From Pagrus major (lineage: Eukaryota; Chordata; Actinopteri; Spariformes; Sparidae), in assembly GCF_040436345.1 (NCBI RefSeq), contig NC_133234.1, forward strand, positions 7,812,446 through 7,876,445: a DNA stretch of 64,000 nucleotides, given 5' to 3'. Both the position numbers and the translations under genes were made by a program. Shown in pieces: positions 37,040-49,500 of the stretch (the stretch's first letter is position 1; every line of letters begins with the position of its first letter). The notes under the pieces are model-generated. The model searched no databases, was not told the DNA's origin, and saw only the letters and a program-made list of their open reading frames with translations.

Positions 37040-37185
37040 TTACAAATTGTGAGTTTCCAAAAACTCCATGTAGGGGCTCCACAAATGATTCAAATGAAAC
37101 TCATTTGAATCAGGTGTGTTGGAGCAGGGAAACATGTGCCCTGGTCCAGGGCAGGGGTCCCCAGGACCAGGATTTAGAAACACTT
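37040..37185 (+). repeat. fish repeat fragment with 'CAGGTGTGTTGGAGCAGGGA'
   Basis: CAGGTGTGTTGGAGCAGGGA and GGGGTCCCCAGGACCAGGAT are typical of an interspersed teleost repeat. A short palindrome, TTCAAATGAAACTCATTTGAA-like, precedes it. No gene. Confidence 0.5.
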
Positions 37186-37351
37186 AGACAAATTATGTCA
37201 AAAAGATCATTATTTAATACATTTTAATTAATTATGGACTTGGCTGTTCTGTCGTTGAGTTTCAAGCATTTGTGTGAAGCCACTTTTGACTTTCCTCTTT
37301 CTCTAAGTAGCTCAACGTGATCGCAATGTGCCGTTGATGATGCATGAACAA

Positions 37352-38094
37352 CGCACTGTAAAACTTTTAACTGTATATTTACAGTAATTTACTGGCAGCA
37401 GCTTCGCCAGCAAAGTACTGTGTTTTTTTTTACAGTAATATACTGTAATTTAGAATTACAGGGAAATAAAATAGTAAACTGAAGGTGTAAAGGGGCCTGG
37501 GTTTTACCAGAGTTCTGGCTGGCAATCTAAGGGGAACAAGGTTCTTGGTAATTTAGGGAGCAATTCAGCATGGGCCAGGGGCAGATTCAGTATGAGGGTG
37601 AGAGCCACTGGTGTGCCATTTCCCACCTCTTTTAAGCCATTCAAACAGGGTGTCGTCACACCCTGATTGGCTGGGAGGGAATTGCCCCAAGCTGCTTCCA
37701 CTCCTCAAATCAGGAGTCAGTCTCCCCACCTGTGCACAGGTGATCTGAATCCCCTGCAATCAGTCATGAGGAAAATCAGCCCAAACAAAGAAAAATAGCA
37801 AGTCAAACAATTAGACTGCTGCAAAAACAACTTTTGCCAGAAAATAAAAAGCTGCTGTCTCGTCAGTTAATTTGCACATGAGCTCCCACACTTTTTTCAC
37901 CTTCCCAAGATGCTCAGTTGTTTACAATAAAATTACAGTAAATTCCTGTAAATAATGGTACTCTCTTAAAGTGCTGTGATCATGTTCTTTTTTTTCCCAG
38001 ATTGCCTTGCAGTTTACAGTATGATACTGTAAGGCATTAATACAACATAATATTGTTGAGATTTTACTGTAAATTTACATCTAAGTCTTACAGT
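37352..38094. mobile_element. probable MITE with CACTGTAA-type inverted ends
   Basis: Left end near 37352 reads CACTGTAAAACTTTTAACTG; the right end near 38094, inverted, reads CACTGTAAGACTTAGATG. Both are followed by ACAGTAA-rich sequence. I could not find a matching target duplication, and the central part (about 37490-37800) may be a separate insertion. No gene. Confidence 0.55.
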
Positions 38095-41000
38095 GCGTAT
38101 ACGCATCGTGCTGTGCAAACTACACACAACTTCAAGGTTTATTTTCATCGGGACAGTTTTGCTTATGGACTTACTTCTAAATTTATCTTATTCTCTTCCT
38201 TTTTCCCTCCTCTCCTCCTACTATTTCTTCCCCCTTAAAATGGCAGGTCCCTGTTCACTGTTGAGCAGCAGCTATGATTCTGGTTTATAGTTGGCCGATG
38301 TGATGCCATGTCATTTATTTGCAGTTGCCCCGATGGAGTTCGATAGCAGGGAATGTTTCAGAGACAGAAAACATTTTGAGATTTTGAATGATCCGTCGTT
38401 TTGCAGATTTAATAATGATGCACAGACCGTTTTGTCAGACGTAATGTAGGAGCTAACTACAAACAAAACTCATTACCTCATAACAATGTTATGTGTAAAC
38501 AGGAGTAAACATCTACTGTAGGTATGTAACACTGTGATCCTACCCTCTCGCTGAAGTTACATAGTGCAGAAACAAGTGATTGGGGTTGGAGTGGCTGACA
38601 CAGAGACACCATTCACCCAATTACAAGACACTGGACCATCAAAATGATTTTGAAGCTGTTATTTTAAGGTGAAAATGTTACATAATGTTGCTTTAAACCA
38701 AAACTATATAATTAATACATATAATAATAAAAACAATAAAATGCAAGCAATCTGAAATTTGTGGTTTCTTGCCTTAAAGTTAAAAAATAAAAGGTAACTC
38801 TGCCATTGAAAGGATTTTATTTCCATCCACCTGTTTGAAGCAAAAAAGAATGAAATGCCAGAAAAATCCTTAACACGGCAGCCAGAAACACCTAATGAGT
38901 GCTCATTTTGGTAATGACTTTTTGTAACAGCTTGCTCTGCTGTCCCAAAGTGGCCAAACAAACAATTATTGCAGGTTTGGATGAAAATAGTCTGGTAAGC
39001 ATACCAAGCTTTTATCTGAAGATAAAATCACTCTGTAGACACGTCCTCTTTCTACATTCTACATTAGCTTATCTCTCTAGTGTTGACGTGGGTCTCCATT
39101 TGGAAGCAATGAGTGAAGTGTGTCAGCACGACGAATAACACAGAGTAATAAAAACTGACACTGATATCGAAAGTGAGCGCACCTGGAGAAAAGTAATCAC
39201 GAAATAACTCCTGGGATGTACCGAGCGTTGCAGACTGCTGATAGTTTTCAGATATTGCTCTCCACAGGCTGCCAGGCTGCAGCGTGGCGTCCTCGTCTCT
39301 GCTTCTATCTCTCCCACAGTACATATGACAACACCACTGTTTCCATGAGACCATCTCGGCTCCCTGGCTAACTTCCTCGAATTCCCAACCTGTAATGTGC
39401 TTAAGGTCAGTTACGACATTGTGTTGCATAAGCAGGATCCTCTGGACCTTCACTGTGCCATTAGTCTCCATTATAACGATTACATCTCCATTCTCTCACC
39501 CCATTTGTCTTTAATGACGTATGTTGGACCCATCGTTGTCAGTTGATAAGTACGTTGGAATATTTCATGTCAGCTCTTGCTTTTACAGTCACTTTACATT
39601 TCTGAGAAGTGGATGTTACCTACATTTGGACACTGAAAATCAAAGTGTTCTTTCATTTCTTGCTGAACACAACATCGCTTCTCCATTATCTATTTTCTAA
39701 CATAATTGTGTGTTTGTGTGTGTAAAGGATGCTGGTGCAATCTTGTTTTCAACACACAGAGCAACGAAAGCAAACACTTCAAGAACAAACCCATGACTCA
39801 TGTTTGCAAGATTGACCTTTTACTCCCATGCTTCCCTTCTCCCGGTGCGACATTTACTGGATCACTTTGTGTTATTCAGTACATAACCTTGGGAAAAACT
39901 TTGCTTTCGGGGCTTGTTTGTTTTTCGTTATCAAAAATCTCCCAGAGAAGTTGTTATCGTTGTCTTAATTTCTTCGGCCTTCACTTGCTTATTTGGTTCT
40001 GTCTTCAAGTACCCAAATAAAAAAACACCAATACTCCTCGGCCCTTATTTCTTAACCTTGTTTATCCTCCATTTTGCCAACGGTCACAAGAAATTGTTTT
40101 GTCATTGCTTATTTTGAGTTTCTTGGTCAACAAATCTGAGCTCAAATAGCAGAATCAGAGAAATAGTCTTTTTGTTTTTTAGTCCATGCATCCAAAAACC
40201 TGCTGTCTACATTATCCATAATACAACTCATCAACTGGCAGTTCTGTCACAGATTCAGGTGTGTTATGATAGCAGTGGCTAATGCCAACAGCCTTGAGCT
40301 GCTGTGGATATAGGCATGCAGACACCACATTGGCTGCTGTTCACTGGAGCGATTTGTCAACAAAGCAGACATCTTAATGAGGGGAAGCTGCGCCCCCTAA
40401 TACATGTATGTCCACGGAGGCGGGAGGTCTACCAACATGTTTAGTCTGTTACTAAAGTCTGGCATTTTCTATTATTTGAATGTCAGAACACCTCTGCAAG
40501 GTGGCGTGGCAGAGCATAGCTCACAAGTCAGAATGTGACATCTGCTAAGTATATCTATGTTGAGCTGCCAGCCTCAAGTTGAGATGAAGGGGAAGGTTAC
40601 AGAGGTCTGGTAAGCTCACTCCTTTCTGACTCCACACACCCAGTTTTTTTTTTCATTTTCAAACTTGCAATCATCAACTCATGCTGACTCATGCTGAATG
40701 AGGCAGTTTTTTTAGACTTCACGCAGCCGGGGCATGACCCATAAAAGTCTTTCCAAAACTATTGTCACATGTTTGTTTTCAAAATCAATTGGCCTTTGGG
40801 GACAAATAAAGTTGAACTTTTTAACATGTAAAATTGGGGGAGTTCCCCTTCACTAAGAGAAAACAAGATGTTTTTCCTCAGATTTAACATCAAAATCTTC
40901 CTCGGGCTATTTCACAATCATCTGTTATTATTATATAATTGTTTTTCAGCTCCTGCATTCCTTTTTGCATTGCATTGTGGGACAACAATCCATCAACAGC

Positions 41001-41224
41001 ACACTCAAAAACCAAGACTAATGTAATAAACTGCACATATGACTATTCTGATTCAACTACATTGAACACTTTTCCAGTGGGAACACACTTCATTTTCAAA
41101 CCCTATGTGGAAATAGTAAGTAGCATGAAATTGGGACACAGTTAAAAGCGCAAGCCCTCCTGACCACTAGGGGCGGTGGAGACTGCTGGCGTGGGCTGTC
41201 TGTTTTATCTAAAAATAAACCTGT
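38095..41224. other. no gene seen
   Basis: Sequence at about 38555-38697 (GAAGTTACATAGTGCAG to ACATAATGTTGCTTTAAA) looks like another common fish MITE. The rest is unassigned. Confidence 0.5.
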
Positions 41225-41305
41225 TAGAAGACATGTCCCTTTTTATGCTCATTTTCAGGTTCATACTTTTATTTTGGGTGGACCTTTAAACAAGTATTTT
41301 TTAGT
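41225..41305 (+). repeat. MITE family X, short 5' fragment
   Basis: CATTTTCAGGTTCATACTTT and TATTTTGGGTGGACC resemble the front part of family X. It abuts the TTAA MITE at 41324. Weak evidence on its own; a further weak fragment may lie at 35775-35880. Confidence 0.35.
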
Positions 41306-41323
41306 GAAATAGAGTGTGTATGA

Positions 41324-41632
41324 TTAAAGGGGAAAAACTCAGAATTTTTATTTTAAAAATATTAATGAGGTAATAATACAAATACAAAATGTTTATTTTT
41401 GCCATAACTGAATAAACAACTGTTCGAAGCTAGAAAGGTGGCAGGGTCCGCCACAATATAAACAAAGTAAAGCAGTATGAAGTTGTGTTGTCCTTTAAGG
41501 TCAGTTTGTTTATTCAGTTCATTCAGTATTGAAAATGAAGAGAGTATGTTTATTTATTTTGCTCAGGCATGAAAAAAATCAGTCAATGAAGATATAAGAT
41601 TTCTTTCCCAAAACTACATAGTGCACCTTTAA
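41324..41632 (-). mobile_element. TTAA-ended MITE, copy 1
   Basis: Runs from TTAAAGGGG at 41324 to AAACTACATAGTGCACCTTTAA at 41632. Shares, in inverse orientation, long blocks with 44117-44355 (ATTAATGAGGTAATAATACA, CTAGAAAGGTGGCAGGGTCC). No coding content. Confidence 0.7.
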
Positions 41633-43138
41633 GTCTGACTGTCTGACCTGCATGTGATTCAAAGGTTGGATTTAACTAAAACTTTGCTCGTCACAATATT
41701 TTATGGTGGTTTCCTAGTATAAAATAATGACATCCGAGCAGAACAAAGCCTTAAATATGTATTTCCTGCAATGTATGCATGTAGCTGATAGTTTGTCAGG
41801 GCATCCTTCACACACACCCCGAGGTGAGTACAAGACAAGTGAGCACACACTATGTAATAAGGGCCCACAAAGAAACTAGACTAGCCGTGGTGCCAAAGTT
41901 ATTTCGATTGGCATATTTTCCGATAAAGAGACATTCCAAAGAAAGTCCCGGCATTGTTACCTCTCATTGTTCTGATGCTGTGCTATTTGGTACACTCTGT
42001 ACTTATTTACACTGTGACACTGGCCTTCCCCTGCCGCTATGACGCTGGTACAAATGTTGATGCTTTTGCCATATGGGAGTTTGATGGTAATAAAGAAACC
42101 ATCATGCTCTTAATAAAAATGATTGTGTACTTTATTTGAGAGTCAGGCAAAGTTGTTGCTGTTGTCCCTCCGGTTAACGATCAACATAAAAGTTTCATAA
42201 TGAGAAAAACACATATTACCCTTCAGCTAAAACAGTGATGCATATTAATAAACACCATAATTATGTATTCCTCTTTATTATGAATGCAAAAAGGAGGAGA
42301 GCACATGGTGTTACTGATTAGGAGGGCAGTGTTACAGTACACTGCTGTGTGTCCCTGACTCCTTACGCACTTTTCTCTTCCACACACGCATGGGTAAGGC
42401 AGGATGCTCTTTGTGTGTATGTGTGTGTGTGTGTTAATTGCAGGATACAGTTTACGGCATTATTGCTGATAGTGAGGAGCCGGCACGTCAGAGAGAGAAA
42501 GAGGAAGAAGTACTGGACGCTGTGTTTCTGGTTCATCTCGGGGGAAAATGTTGAAACAGATGCGAATAATGTCAAATTAAAACCACGGTGAGAACAAACT
42601 GTGTGCTCCGTCTGCAGCTGCAGGGTGGAATAATTCTCCTGTTGTTGTTTTTACAGCCTGTAATGAAAATGCATGAGTGACCTCAAGGATCAGGGTGATA
42701 ATTTCAGTGCTAAAGGGGTAGAATGTGCCAATTCATGCTACAAACATCTACTGGGTGATGTAACAGCTCATCACCTGCTTTTATTAAGAATAAAACATGC
42801 ATGTGCTTGTGAGTACTCGCACGTACTCTCAATTCGCAGTTAATTTTCGTGCTCGAGGGCACTTCTCCAGTCAGAGAGAAAGTAAAAAGGTGGAGGACAA
42901 TGGCATATTTCATCGATTATGGTCTAGGTTTTTGTTAATTTTACCTTTTATATGGAGTCAAACAGGTCTGACTTTAAACATCTGATAATACCAGTATAAT
43001 GGTAATGTGGGCTTGATTTCCAATCCCCTTCAGACAACCATGAAAGCACAGGTGTTGTATACACTGGAGATGCTTGGGACACGACCCCACCACTTTATAA
43101 AACCATAATATGTTAAAATGCTGCTTGCGCCAAGAAAA
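41633..43138. other. no gene seen
   Basis: Unassigned sequence between the TTAA MITE and the direct repeat. No conserved exon recognised. Confidence 0.5.
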
Positions 43139-43430
43139 GAAACCGGCTGCTGCTGATTCTGGTACGAAATTATGCCAGAGATTTTAACCTAGCAGCTAAT
43201 AATTACAGCACACTATAAGCTAAGCAACAGTCTATAACATGTGTAGGAAAACTGTTGATATTCGTTATTAATAGATATGATCAACATATCACACACACTG
43301 TGAAATCAGAATGTAACGCATTCAATGGACCGATTTGCTCCTCCCTTTTTTCCTCTTGGACATTATGCTGTTTGCGTTGCTGTATATTAGGCTGTCCCCA
43401 CCACTTTTCAACACAAAGTGCTAAAATTTC
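43139..43430 (+). repeat. direct repeat unit 1 (offset 542 bp)
   Basis: Begins GAAACCGGCTGCTGCTGATT and includes ACATGTGTAGGAAAACTGTT, AATAGATATGATCAACATA and CCCCACCACTTTTCAACACA. The same order recurs at 43681-43970. Confidence 0.7.
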
Positions 43431-43680
43431 TTTACTTGATGAACATTATTTCTGTTTGGATCCAGGTGCCACATACAGATCTTCATTGTACTAGGGATAA
43501 TTGAGACTTGTGCTGGCTGAAAGCTTCTCTGTTCTTCTTATGTTCTGCAGTTGAGCTGCACAATTGAGACTTTTTTGTTTTTTCGAGATTACTGATAGGT
43601 ATGAATGCTGACAGATGTCTCGTATAGCTCGCACCAACAAATTAGAACTAATGCTTTGCTCTCCATTAGCACCTGCAGTT

Positions 43681-43970
43681 GAAACTGACTGCTGCTGACT
43701 CTGGTGCGAAATATGACAAACGTTTAACAGAGGACCTGACATGTACAGTAGCCTAAAATAAGGCTAAGCCACCGCCTACAACATGTGCATTAATACTGTT
43801 ATTGGATAATAGATGTGATCAGCATACTACATACTGCAAAAACTGCATATGTAATGTTACGTGTCCATAACGTAATTATCTACCACATCCAATCTCCCCG
43901 TTATAGTGCCTAAAATTTCATATGTTGAAGCCTTTATGTTCCCACCACTTTTTAACACAAACTGATGCCC
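43681..43970 (+). repeat. direct repeat unit 2
   Basis: Begins GAAACTGACTGCTGCTGACT and includes ACATGTGCATTAATACTGTT, AATAGATGTGATCAGCATA and CCCACCACTTTTTAACACA. Diverged copy of 43139-43430. Confidence 0.7.
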
Positions 43971-44116
43971 CCTGCCAATAATATAACTCATAATTTCACG
44001 TTTGTATTTCAAAAAGAAGTTTCTAAGCTCCAAATTTTCTCCTTCTCCTTTGTTTATTAGTGAACCCAGTCGCAAACAGCCACCTACTACTACAGACTTT
44101 GTACATTGTGTGCTTG

Positions 44117-44355
44117 TTAAAGGAGCACTATGTGGTTTTGGGGAAGAAATCTTAATCTTTTATATTTGGTGGACCCTGCCACCTTTCTAGCTTCAAACAG
44201 TGTTCTGGGGACCTTATTTTCCTCTGAGAACAGCTTGTTTATCAGTTATGGAAAAGATAAGTATGTCTGAGTTTGTATTATTACCTCATTAATATTGTAA
44301 ATATGAAAATTTGGACTTTGAATTTCTTCTCCAAAATAACATAGTGCCCCTTTAA
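44117..44355 (+). mobile_element. TTAA-ended MITE, copy 2
   Basis: Starts TTAAAGGAGCACTATGTGG and ends AACATAGTGCCCCTTTAA, giving imperfect inverted ends with TTAA at each side. Same family as 41324-41632. It could have been moved by a TTAA-specific transposase; that is inference. Confidence 0.7.
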
Positions 44356-44697
44356 GTGTATGAAAGAAATGTGACTTCTTATTGTTGGCTCTATTTATTA
44401 GTTAGAATTTCACCAATGCCAATACATAGCCGATAATATGCATTTTCTCAATTATGCCAATCATTTTTCGATCCAATACATATAGTGCATCCCGACTATT
44501 TTGGCCCGCTGATGCTTATTCTGCAAAAATGCACAATGCGGGGTGCCTAAGGAGTTATAACCTGGCAGCAGTCGTCAGTGTGTGTTCACTGCATGGGACT
44601 TTTAGATACAGATGAAGTGAACAGCAGGTGTGGTGCGTAAAAAGTTCAACAGTAGAATAGAATAGAAACAACGTAAAATATATTTTAGTTTATGTTT

Positions 44698-44703
44698 TTT
44701 ATT
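44698..44703 (-). terminator. candidate polyadenylation signal of rasd1
   Basis: AATAAA on the minus strand about 580 nt after the rasd1 stop codon, the first clear hexamer I found downstream. It implies a 3' UTR of about 0.6 kb that includes a (GGC)-rich stretch near 45148-45165. Other, later signals could be used. Confidence 0.4.
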
Positions 44704-45283
44704 GCATTTTCATATTTTGTTTGACTTCTCTGCAAAACTGACATTGACAATAAATATACATTCACAATAAAAAATAGTTCAGGTTGCAACAAAACATTCA
44801 AGTGTAGCTGCTTAGCCGTTATCAAATCTATGATACGATGTAAACAACATTGTTTTTCCCTCCATCTTTGCACCTCCTGATCCAAGAGTCTCTTTTCTCT
44901 CCCCTCTGACATCCGTTAAAGGCATGACATCAACGACACACGAGTCTCACAAGGTATGAAGCCACACATCGGGCTCTGATTGACAGGACAAGCTAACATT
45001 CTCACATGTCTCGTGGGTAATGTTTCATTTTTTGTTTTGTTTTTTTTGTGAGTTTTGTGTTTTTGTTGTTTTTGTTTTTGTGTTTGGCGCTTTGAGCGGA
45101 CTCGCGTGTCCAGTCAGTGTCCTTTGGAGACGGCGCTGCGTCAGAGCGCGGCGGCGGCGGCGGCTGCCCGGCGTCTCCACACGCCTTGAGCGCAGCCGGC
45201 CGCACATGTCGCCTCTCAAAGCTGAAGCACTAGGCTCAGTCTCCTTCCAAAGATTTGTGTTGAGTTCGCGCCTCACGGTCTGT

Positions 45284-46356
45284 TTAACTGATCACGCATC
45301 TCTCTTTGTCTTTACCCTGGCCGCCTCCTATCGCCTTCTCCTTTATGTACATGAGGTCGCTGTGCACGCTGGGTCTCCGGGCGCACGGAGTGACCACGCC
45401 GTACGCTTCCCCAATGTCCTTCATCTTCTTGTTTTTCAGAGACTTTCTGTGCAGCATGTCGCAGTACTGCACGGACACTTTCCGGTGAAGGTCGGGGCTC
45501 ATTTCGTGAGGCAGTTTGGCCAAGGTGAACAGAGTCTGAAACATCTTATCCACGTTCTCGTTGCGCTTGGCGGAGATCTCGAAGTACGCGCACTTCTCGT
45601 CCCCGGCCACCAGCTGCTCGATCTCCTCCTGCTGCACCTCCCGGTAAAACTCTCGGTCGCCCTTGTTCCCGCAGATGACCAGAGGCACGTCGATGTTCTC
45701 TTTGATCTTGTTTTTCAGACACGACTTGGTCTCGAAGATTTGCCGCTTGAGCCGCTGCACCTCCTGGAAGGAGTCGCGGTTGTCCAGGCTGAAGACGAGG
45801 ATGAACACGTCACCTGGAGATAGAGAGAGATAGGGAGAGAAGGATGCTTTGGTTAGATTGGACTGCTTTCGATGCATGCAAAGTCTCACATATGCGACCT
45901 ATGTGTTTTAATGCTATCATATACTGTTGCCCGCTGCAGCCGTGCGCTCAGGGCGCACGGTGCGCTCAGGGCGCACGGGGATCTCATATTTGTACCACTC
46001 AAAATGCACTTTTGCATTTTTAAAATTGCTTTCTGATTAATTGTAACTTGTCTTAAAACATAAGGACACAGATGTGGATAAGTACCTGTCAGTATGGACA
46101 GTCTCCTCATGGCGGGGAATGGGTGGTTCCCTGATGTATCCAGTATGTCTAGCTGGTAAACGTCTCCCTTGATGCTGTACAGTTTCCTGTGAAAGTCCTC
46201 GATGGTCGGCGTGTACTGGTCGTCAAACCTCCCGTTCAGGAACCGGGACACGATGGCCGTTTTCCCGACTTTTGTGGATCCCAAAATCACCATTCTGTAG
46301 CAGTTCTTCGCTGGGATGTCATAATCGCTCTCGGAGGGCGACATTTTCTTAATCAT
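45284..46356 (-). CDS. rasd1: RASD1 (Dexras1) Ras-family small GTPase, two exons, complete
   Basis: Membrane-anchored Ras-like GTPase; the mammalian orthologue is dexamethasone-inducible and modulates G-protein and adenylyl cyclase signalling (family knowledge). Coding exons are 46086-46356 and 45284-45813. The 272-bp intron has a GT donor (ACAG/GTACTT) and AG acceptor (CTCCAG/GTGACG), phase 1. The product is 266 aa, against about 280 in human. Visible motifs: P-loop GSTKVGKT (residues 26-33), effector YTPTIED (48-54), DTSGN (73-77, the RASD form of DxxGQ), NKGD (140-143), SAK (171-173) and C-terminal CVIS farnesylation box (263-266). The RASD-specific basic C-terminal extension, including the stretch ARRPSVHSDLMYI, is kept. 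The start was chosen at ATG 46356 (context AACCATGA); mammalian RASD1 begins a few residues further upstream. The conserved DLHRKVSVQYCD segment and tail favour RASD1 over RASD2. No frame breaks are seen. Confidence 0.96.
45943..45978. repeat. 2 x 18-bp perfect tandem repeat inside the rasd1 intron
   Basis: Two identical 18-bp units, TGCGCTCAGGGCGCACGG, lie head to tail in the single rasd1 intron. Each unit is itself a near-palindrome (CGTGCGC/GCGCACG arms), so hairpins are possible in DNA or pre-mRNA. No function is known to me. Confidence 0.85.
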
Positions 46357-46480
46357 GGTTGTACGCTGGTTCGTGGACTAAGTGCGAGTGCGTAAAATGC
46401 AGCTGAGCAGCCTTTGGTGCGTAAAGATGCCGTAGCTTGCTCTGCTGTGAGTTTCTGTCTGAAATCCGAACTGCAGCCCT

Positions 46481-46521
46481 GTATTTAAGCGCGCGGTGGA
46501 CTCCGCCTCCCGTGGACGTCA
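46481..46521 (-). promoter_or_regulatory. rasd1 core promoter: TATA-like box, GC box, CRE
   Basis: Read on the minus strand, upstream of the rasd1 start, there is a CRE-type TGACGTCC (46514-46521), a GC box GGGAGGCGGAG (46502-46511 region) and a TATA-like CTTAAATAC (46481-46490). They are ordered as in a typical inducible promoter and lie about 125-165 bp before the ATG. This implies a 5' UTR of roughly 95-100 nt. The order and spacing are seen; function is inferred. A CRE would fit known stimulus-induced expression of RASD1. Confidence 0.6.
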
Positions 46522-46599
46522 CAGCTCAGTGAGCAGGAGCCGTGCGCTCCATTGAGCCCAAGGAAAATCGGACCAAACTCTCACTGGTGCGTCAGTCTG

Positions 46600-49500
46600 T
46601 CATTTCTAGCGAAGACAAGATCAAGTGAGCGCTGGGAAATAGTGACATACAGAGCCTGTGAACAATTAGTGCACATAACATGAAGACGAGGGGACAGGGC
46701 GACTGGCGCTGTGCGTAACAGCCAAATAATAACTTCCACAGAGCAAGTTAATAATTCGCACTTCTTCCGGCATTTAACCCGGTTTGGTACATTGTGTTGC
46801 AAATCAGGATGGACTTTGGACATTTTCTTCAAATATCAAACCTTTGCAGCGGATGTGAATTCTTCTTGACTGAGCAAATATGTTACAAGACAGTTCAGCT
46901 TCTCATCCTCACTGAAGTGTGACAAGTGTTATGTTTGGTTCCCAACAACCAGTCATTTCATCAATTTATCCTCATGTTTACTAAAGCTAAAAAGTCAATA
47001 AAGAAGCAATATAACAATACTGAGCATATTTTTGTAGACCAAAGTAGTGGATAAAAGACTGTAGCCTGATGTTGAAGTGCACAGCTGTATTCATTAATGT
47101 ATTCATTCATAACCTCAGTAACTGCTGCAGCTACTCATTCATGTCACCTGGCAGAAGGAGGCTGCAGCAGCTTCTACAGCATGGCTGAGGGCCGAGATGC
47201 TGCAGTCACCGAAGTGACCAAAGGGGGGCACTCAGGGTACAGTTTCATCCAGATGAATGGCATGACTTCCCTGTGAAACCTTACAGTGGCAAAGGTTGTG
47301 TAGGTGTGTGTGTGTGTGTTTGGTTTGTTTTCAGTAATGCTTCATAAAATTAAATGGAGTTTCTGTAAACTTGATGGGAGAAGGCAGTTACTGGGTTAAA
47401 CTGGAGGCACGAGGACACCGTTTATTTAACAAATGAACTTTTCCTGCTTTAGTACGGCTCATTAAGTCATGTGCGGAGAATGGCTTTCTAGCTCGGTGGC
47501 ACCAAATAATGAAAATGTGACTGATGCAGTTTAATCAAAGTTACAATGAAGGCCAAACCAAGAGAAATGGATGAAATGAGTTCATACTCCGTTCATTTGG
47601 CAGTCTCTTTAGCACAGAGCGACTTATAGTCTGCATTTTACCCTTACAAACGAGTTCTAAGAACAGTCTCCACTTGAGGAAACAGCCAGCTGGAGTGAGG
47701 AGGATAAAATCATGGTCAAGAGCGTTGCTGATTTGTGGATCCAAGCTTGTCTCTTGAAATTACAGTACACATTTTGTCAATCATCCTCGCTTGCAAACAC
47801 TTGTTTTGTGTGCAGGTGGAGGCAAATGGTATGACTGGTTGAACTCTGCTTCTCCATCTTTTGAATTTCTGCAGGCCACATGCTTATTAGCGTATTGCCG
47901 GCACCTCTTGCTATTAGACCTGAATACAGCTGCACAATGGGTGATATTCACAAGGCACCACCAGTTTTTTTATGTACTTTACAGTGACAAAACCTACCAG
48001 CATACTCTCATGTCAAAATGCATACCTCCTATGCAAAATGCGCACAGGTTGGCAGGTCTGGAGTTGTAGTAGTGCAGACACAAGATGACAAAAGCTAGCT
48101 GTACTTGAACATAATGTGTAATATAAAAATATAATAGCTTACTTATTTTATTCCAAACCACACCTAACCGAGTATTTTTTTGCACCCATTAACTATGTGA
48201 CGACGAAGGTCTGGTTCGTGCGTCCTTGGGATTCTCCATTGGTCATGCATACCGTTTTGTGAGCCATTAATCGACCTGTTCAGTCATTTAGGCACAGGGA
48301 CATGTTGTATGGCATGGCCAGAAAATCATCGACATCTACAAAATTCCCATTTTTGAGTCCAAACTGTGCTGACTGAGCAGATTGAACTGCTACCAGCGTT
48401 CCACTCCTGTTCCCACCAAAGAAAACTCCCCTATGAAGTGTGACTGGCCCCAGAGCCTTTTAACTATGGGATAATCAGTAAGCGTATTGTCCGTGTCAGT
48501 GTCATATCGGGTTAACCAACTACAGAGTGTGCGTCACACGGTCAGTGGACAATATTGCTCAGCCTTTCTTAACTTTAATATATATTTTTTATTGAGTTTT
48601 CTGACCCACATGAACAAGATCTCTGCAGAACAAAAGCCATACTGAGTCTTTGTGACCCATGACCCGGCTACCTCTGTGAGTATGATGTTGTTATCAGTCA
48701 CGACTCAGTGTCTTGCAAGTAAGTGTGTGTCTTGGGGCAGCTGCAGAGAAATAATGATGTTTTTGTGTGCTGGAATAGGCGCTTTCACCAGTGTGTTACC
48801 CAGTGTAACCCCTCGGCATGTACAGTTCATAAAAACAAAACAATATGGCTGAGGTGTTCATTGCAGGTCAGAAACAAATAGATGCAATGAAGAGGTGTCA
48901 GTGTTAGGGGAGGCAAAAAGGACAAATCACTGATCAGTCTAGGAACGAACGAACAATCAGCTCGTTCAGTCTCTACAAAAATCTTTTTTTTTTCTTTCTA
49001 CCCTGTTTGAGCAGTAATAATGAGGTAGAGGCAACTGTGTGAAAACAGTGGTCATGTTTGGCTGTCTGATAGATAATAACCCTACAAGGAAGGGCCGATG
49101 TACTGTAGCACGGCAGAAATGCAGAGGAGAGTGGAAAAGCAAATACGACTTCTGCCAGGCAGCTCATAAAAGACAGTTAGAGATACAGATCAGGCATGGA
49201 AATGCAGTTTGTGAGGTCAGCCCTTCATACTGACATGAAAAAAAAATCTCCACAGTTTACACCCACTCTCAATCTACCGCATGAATGGACTGTAATCAGA
49301 GAGAGCAAAAATGCTTCAATTGCATCTGCAGTTCACTGCATTCAGATGCGTTAAAGTTGACAGCTGTCCACCTCTACAGATAGTCATAGTCACATCTGAA
49401 TGCATTAACACAAAGTGGTGGTCTAATGTGTCTACCTTAACTGAAATAAACTTTGCTGTGCAGATCCAACCAGGAGGCAAATTTATCATATGTACACACT

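Noticed and set aside
45020-45823. 267-codon plus-strand open frame
   Set aside because: It lies antisense to rasd1 exon 2 and its 3' UTR; GC-rich coding DNA often leaves the opposite strand open. The protein has no recognisable domain.
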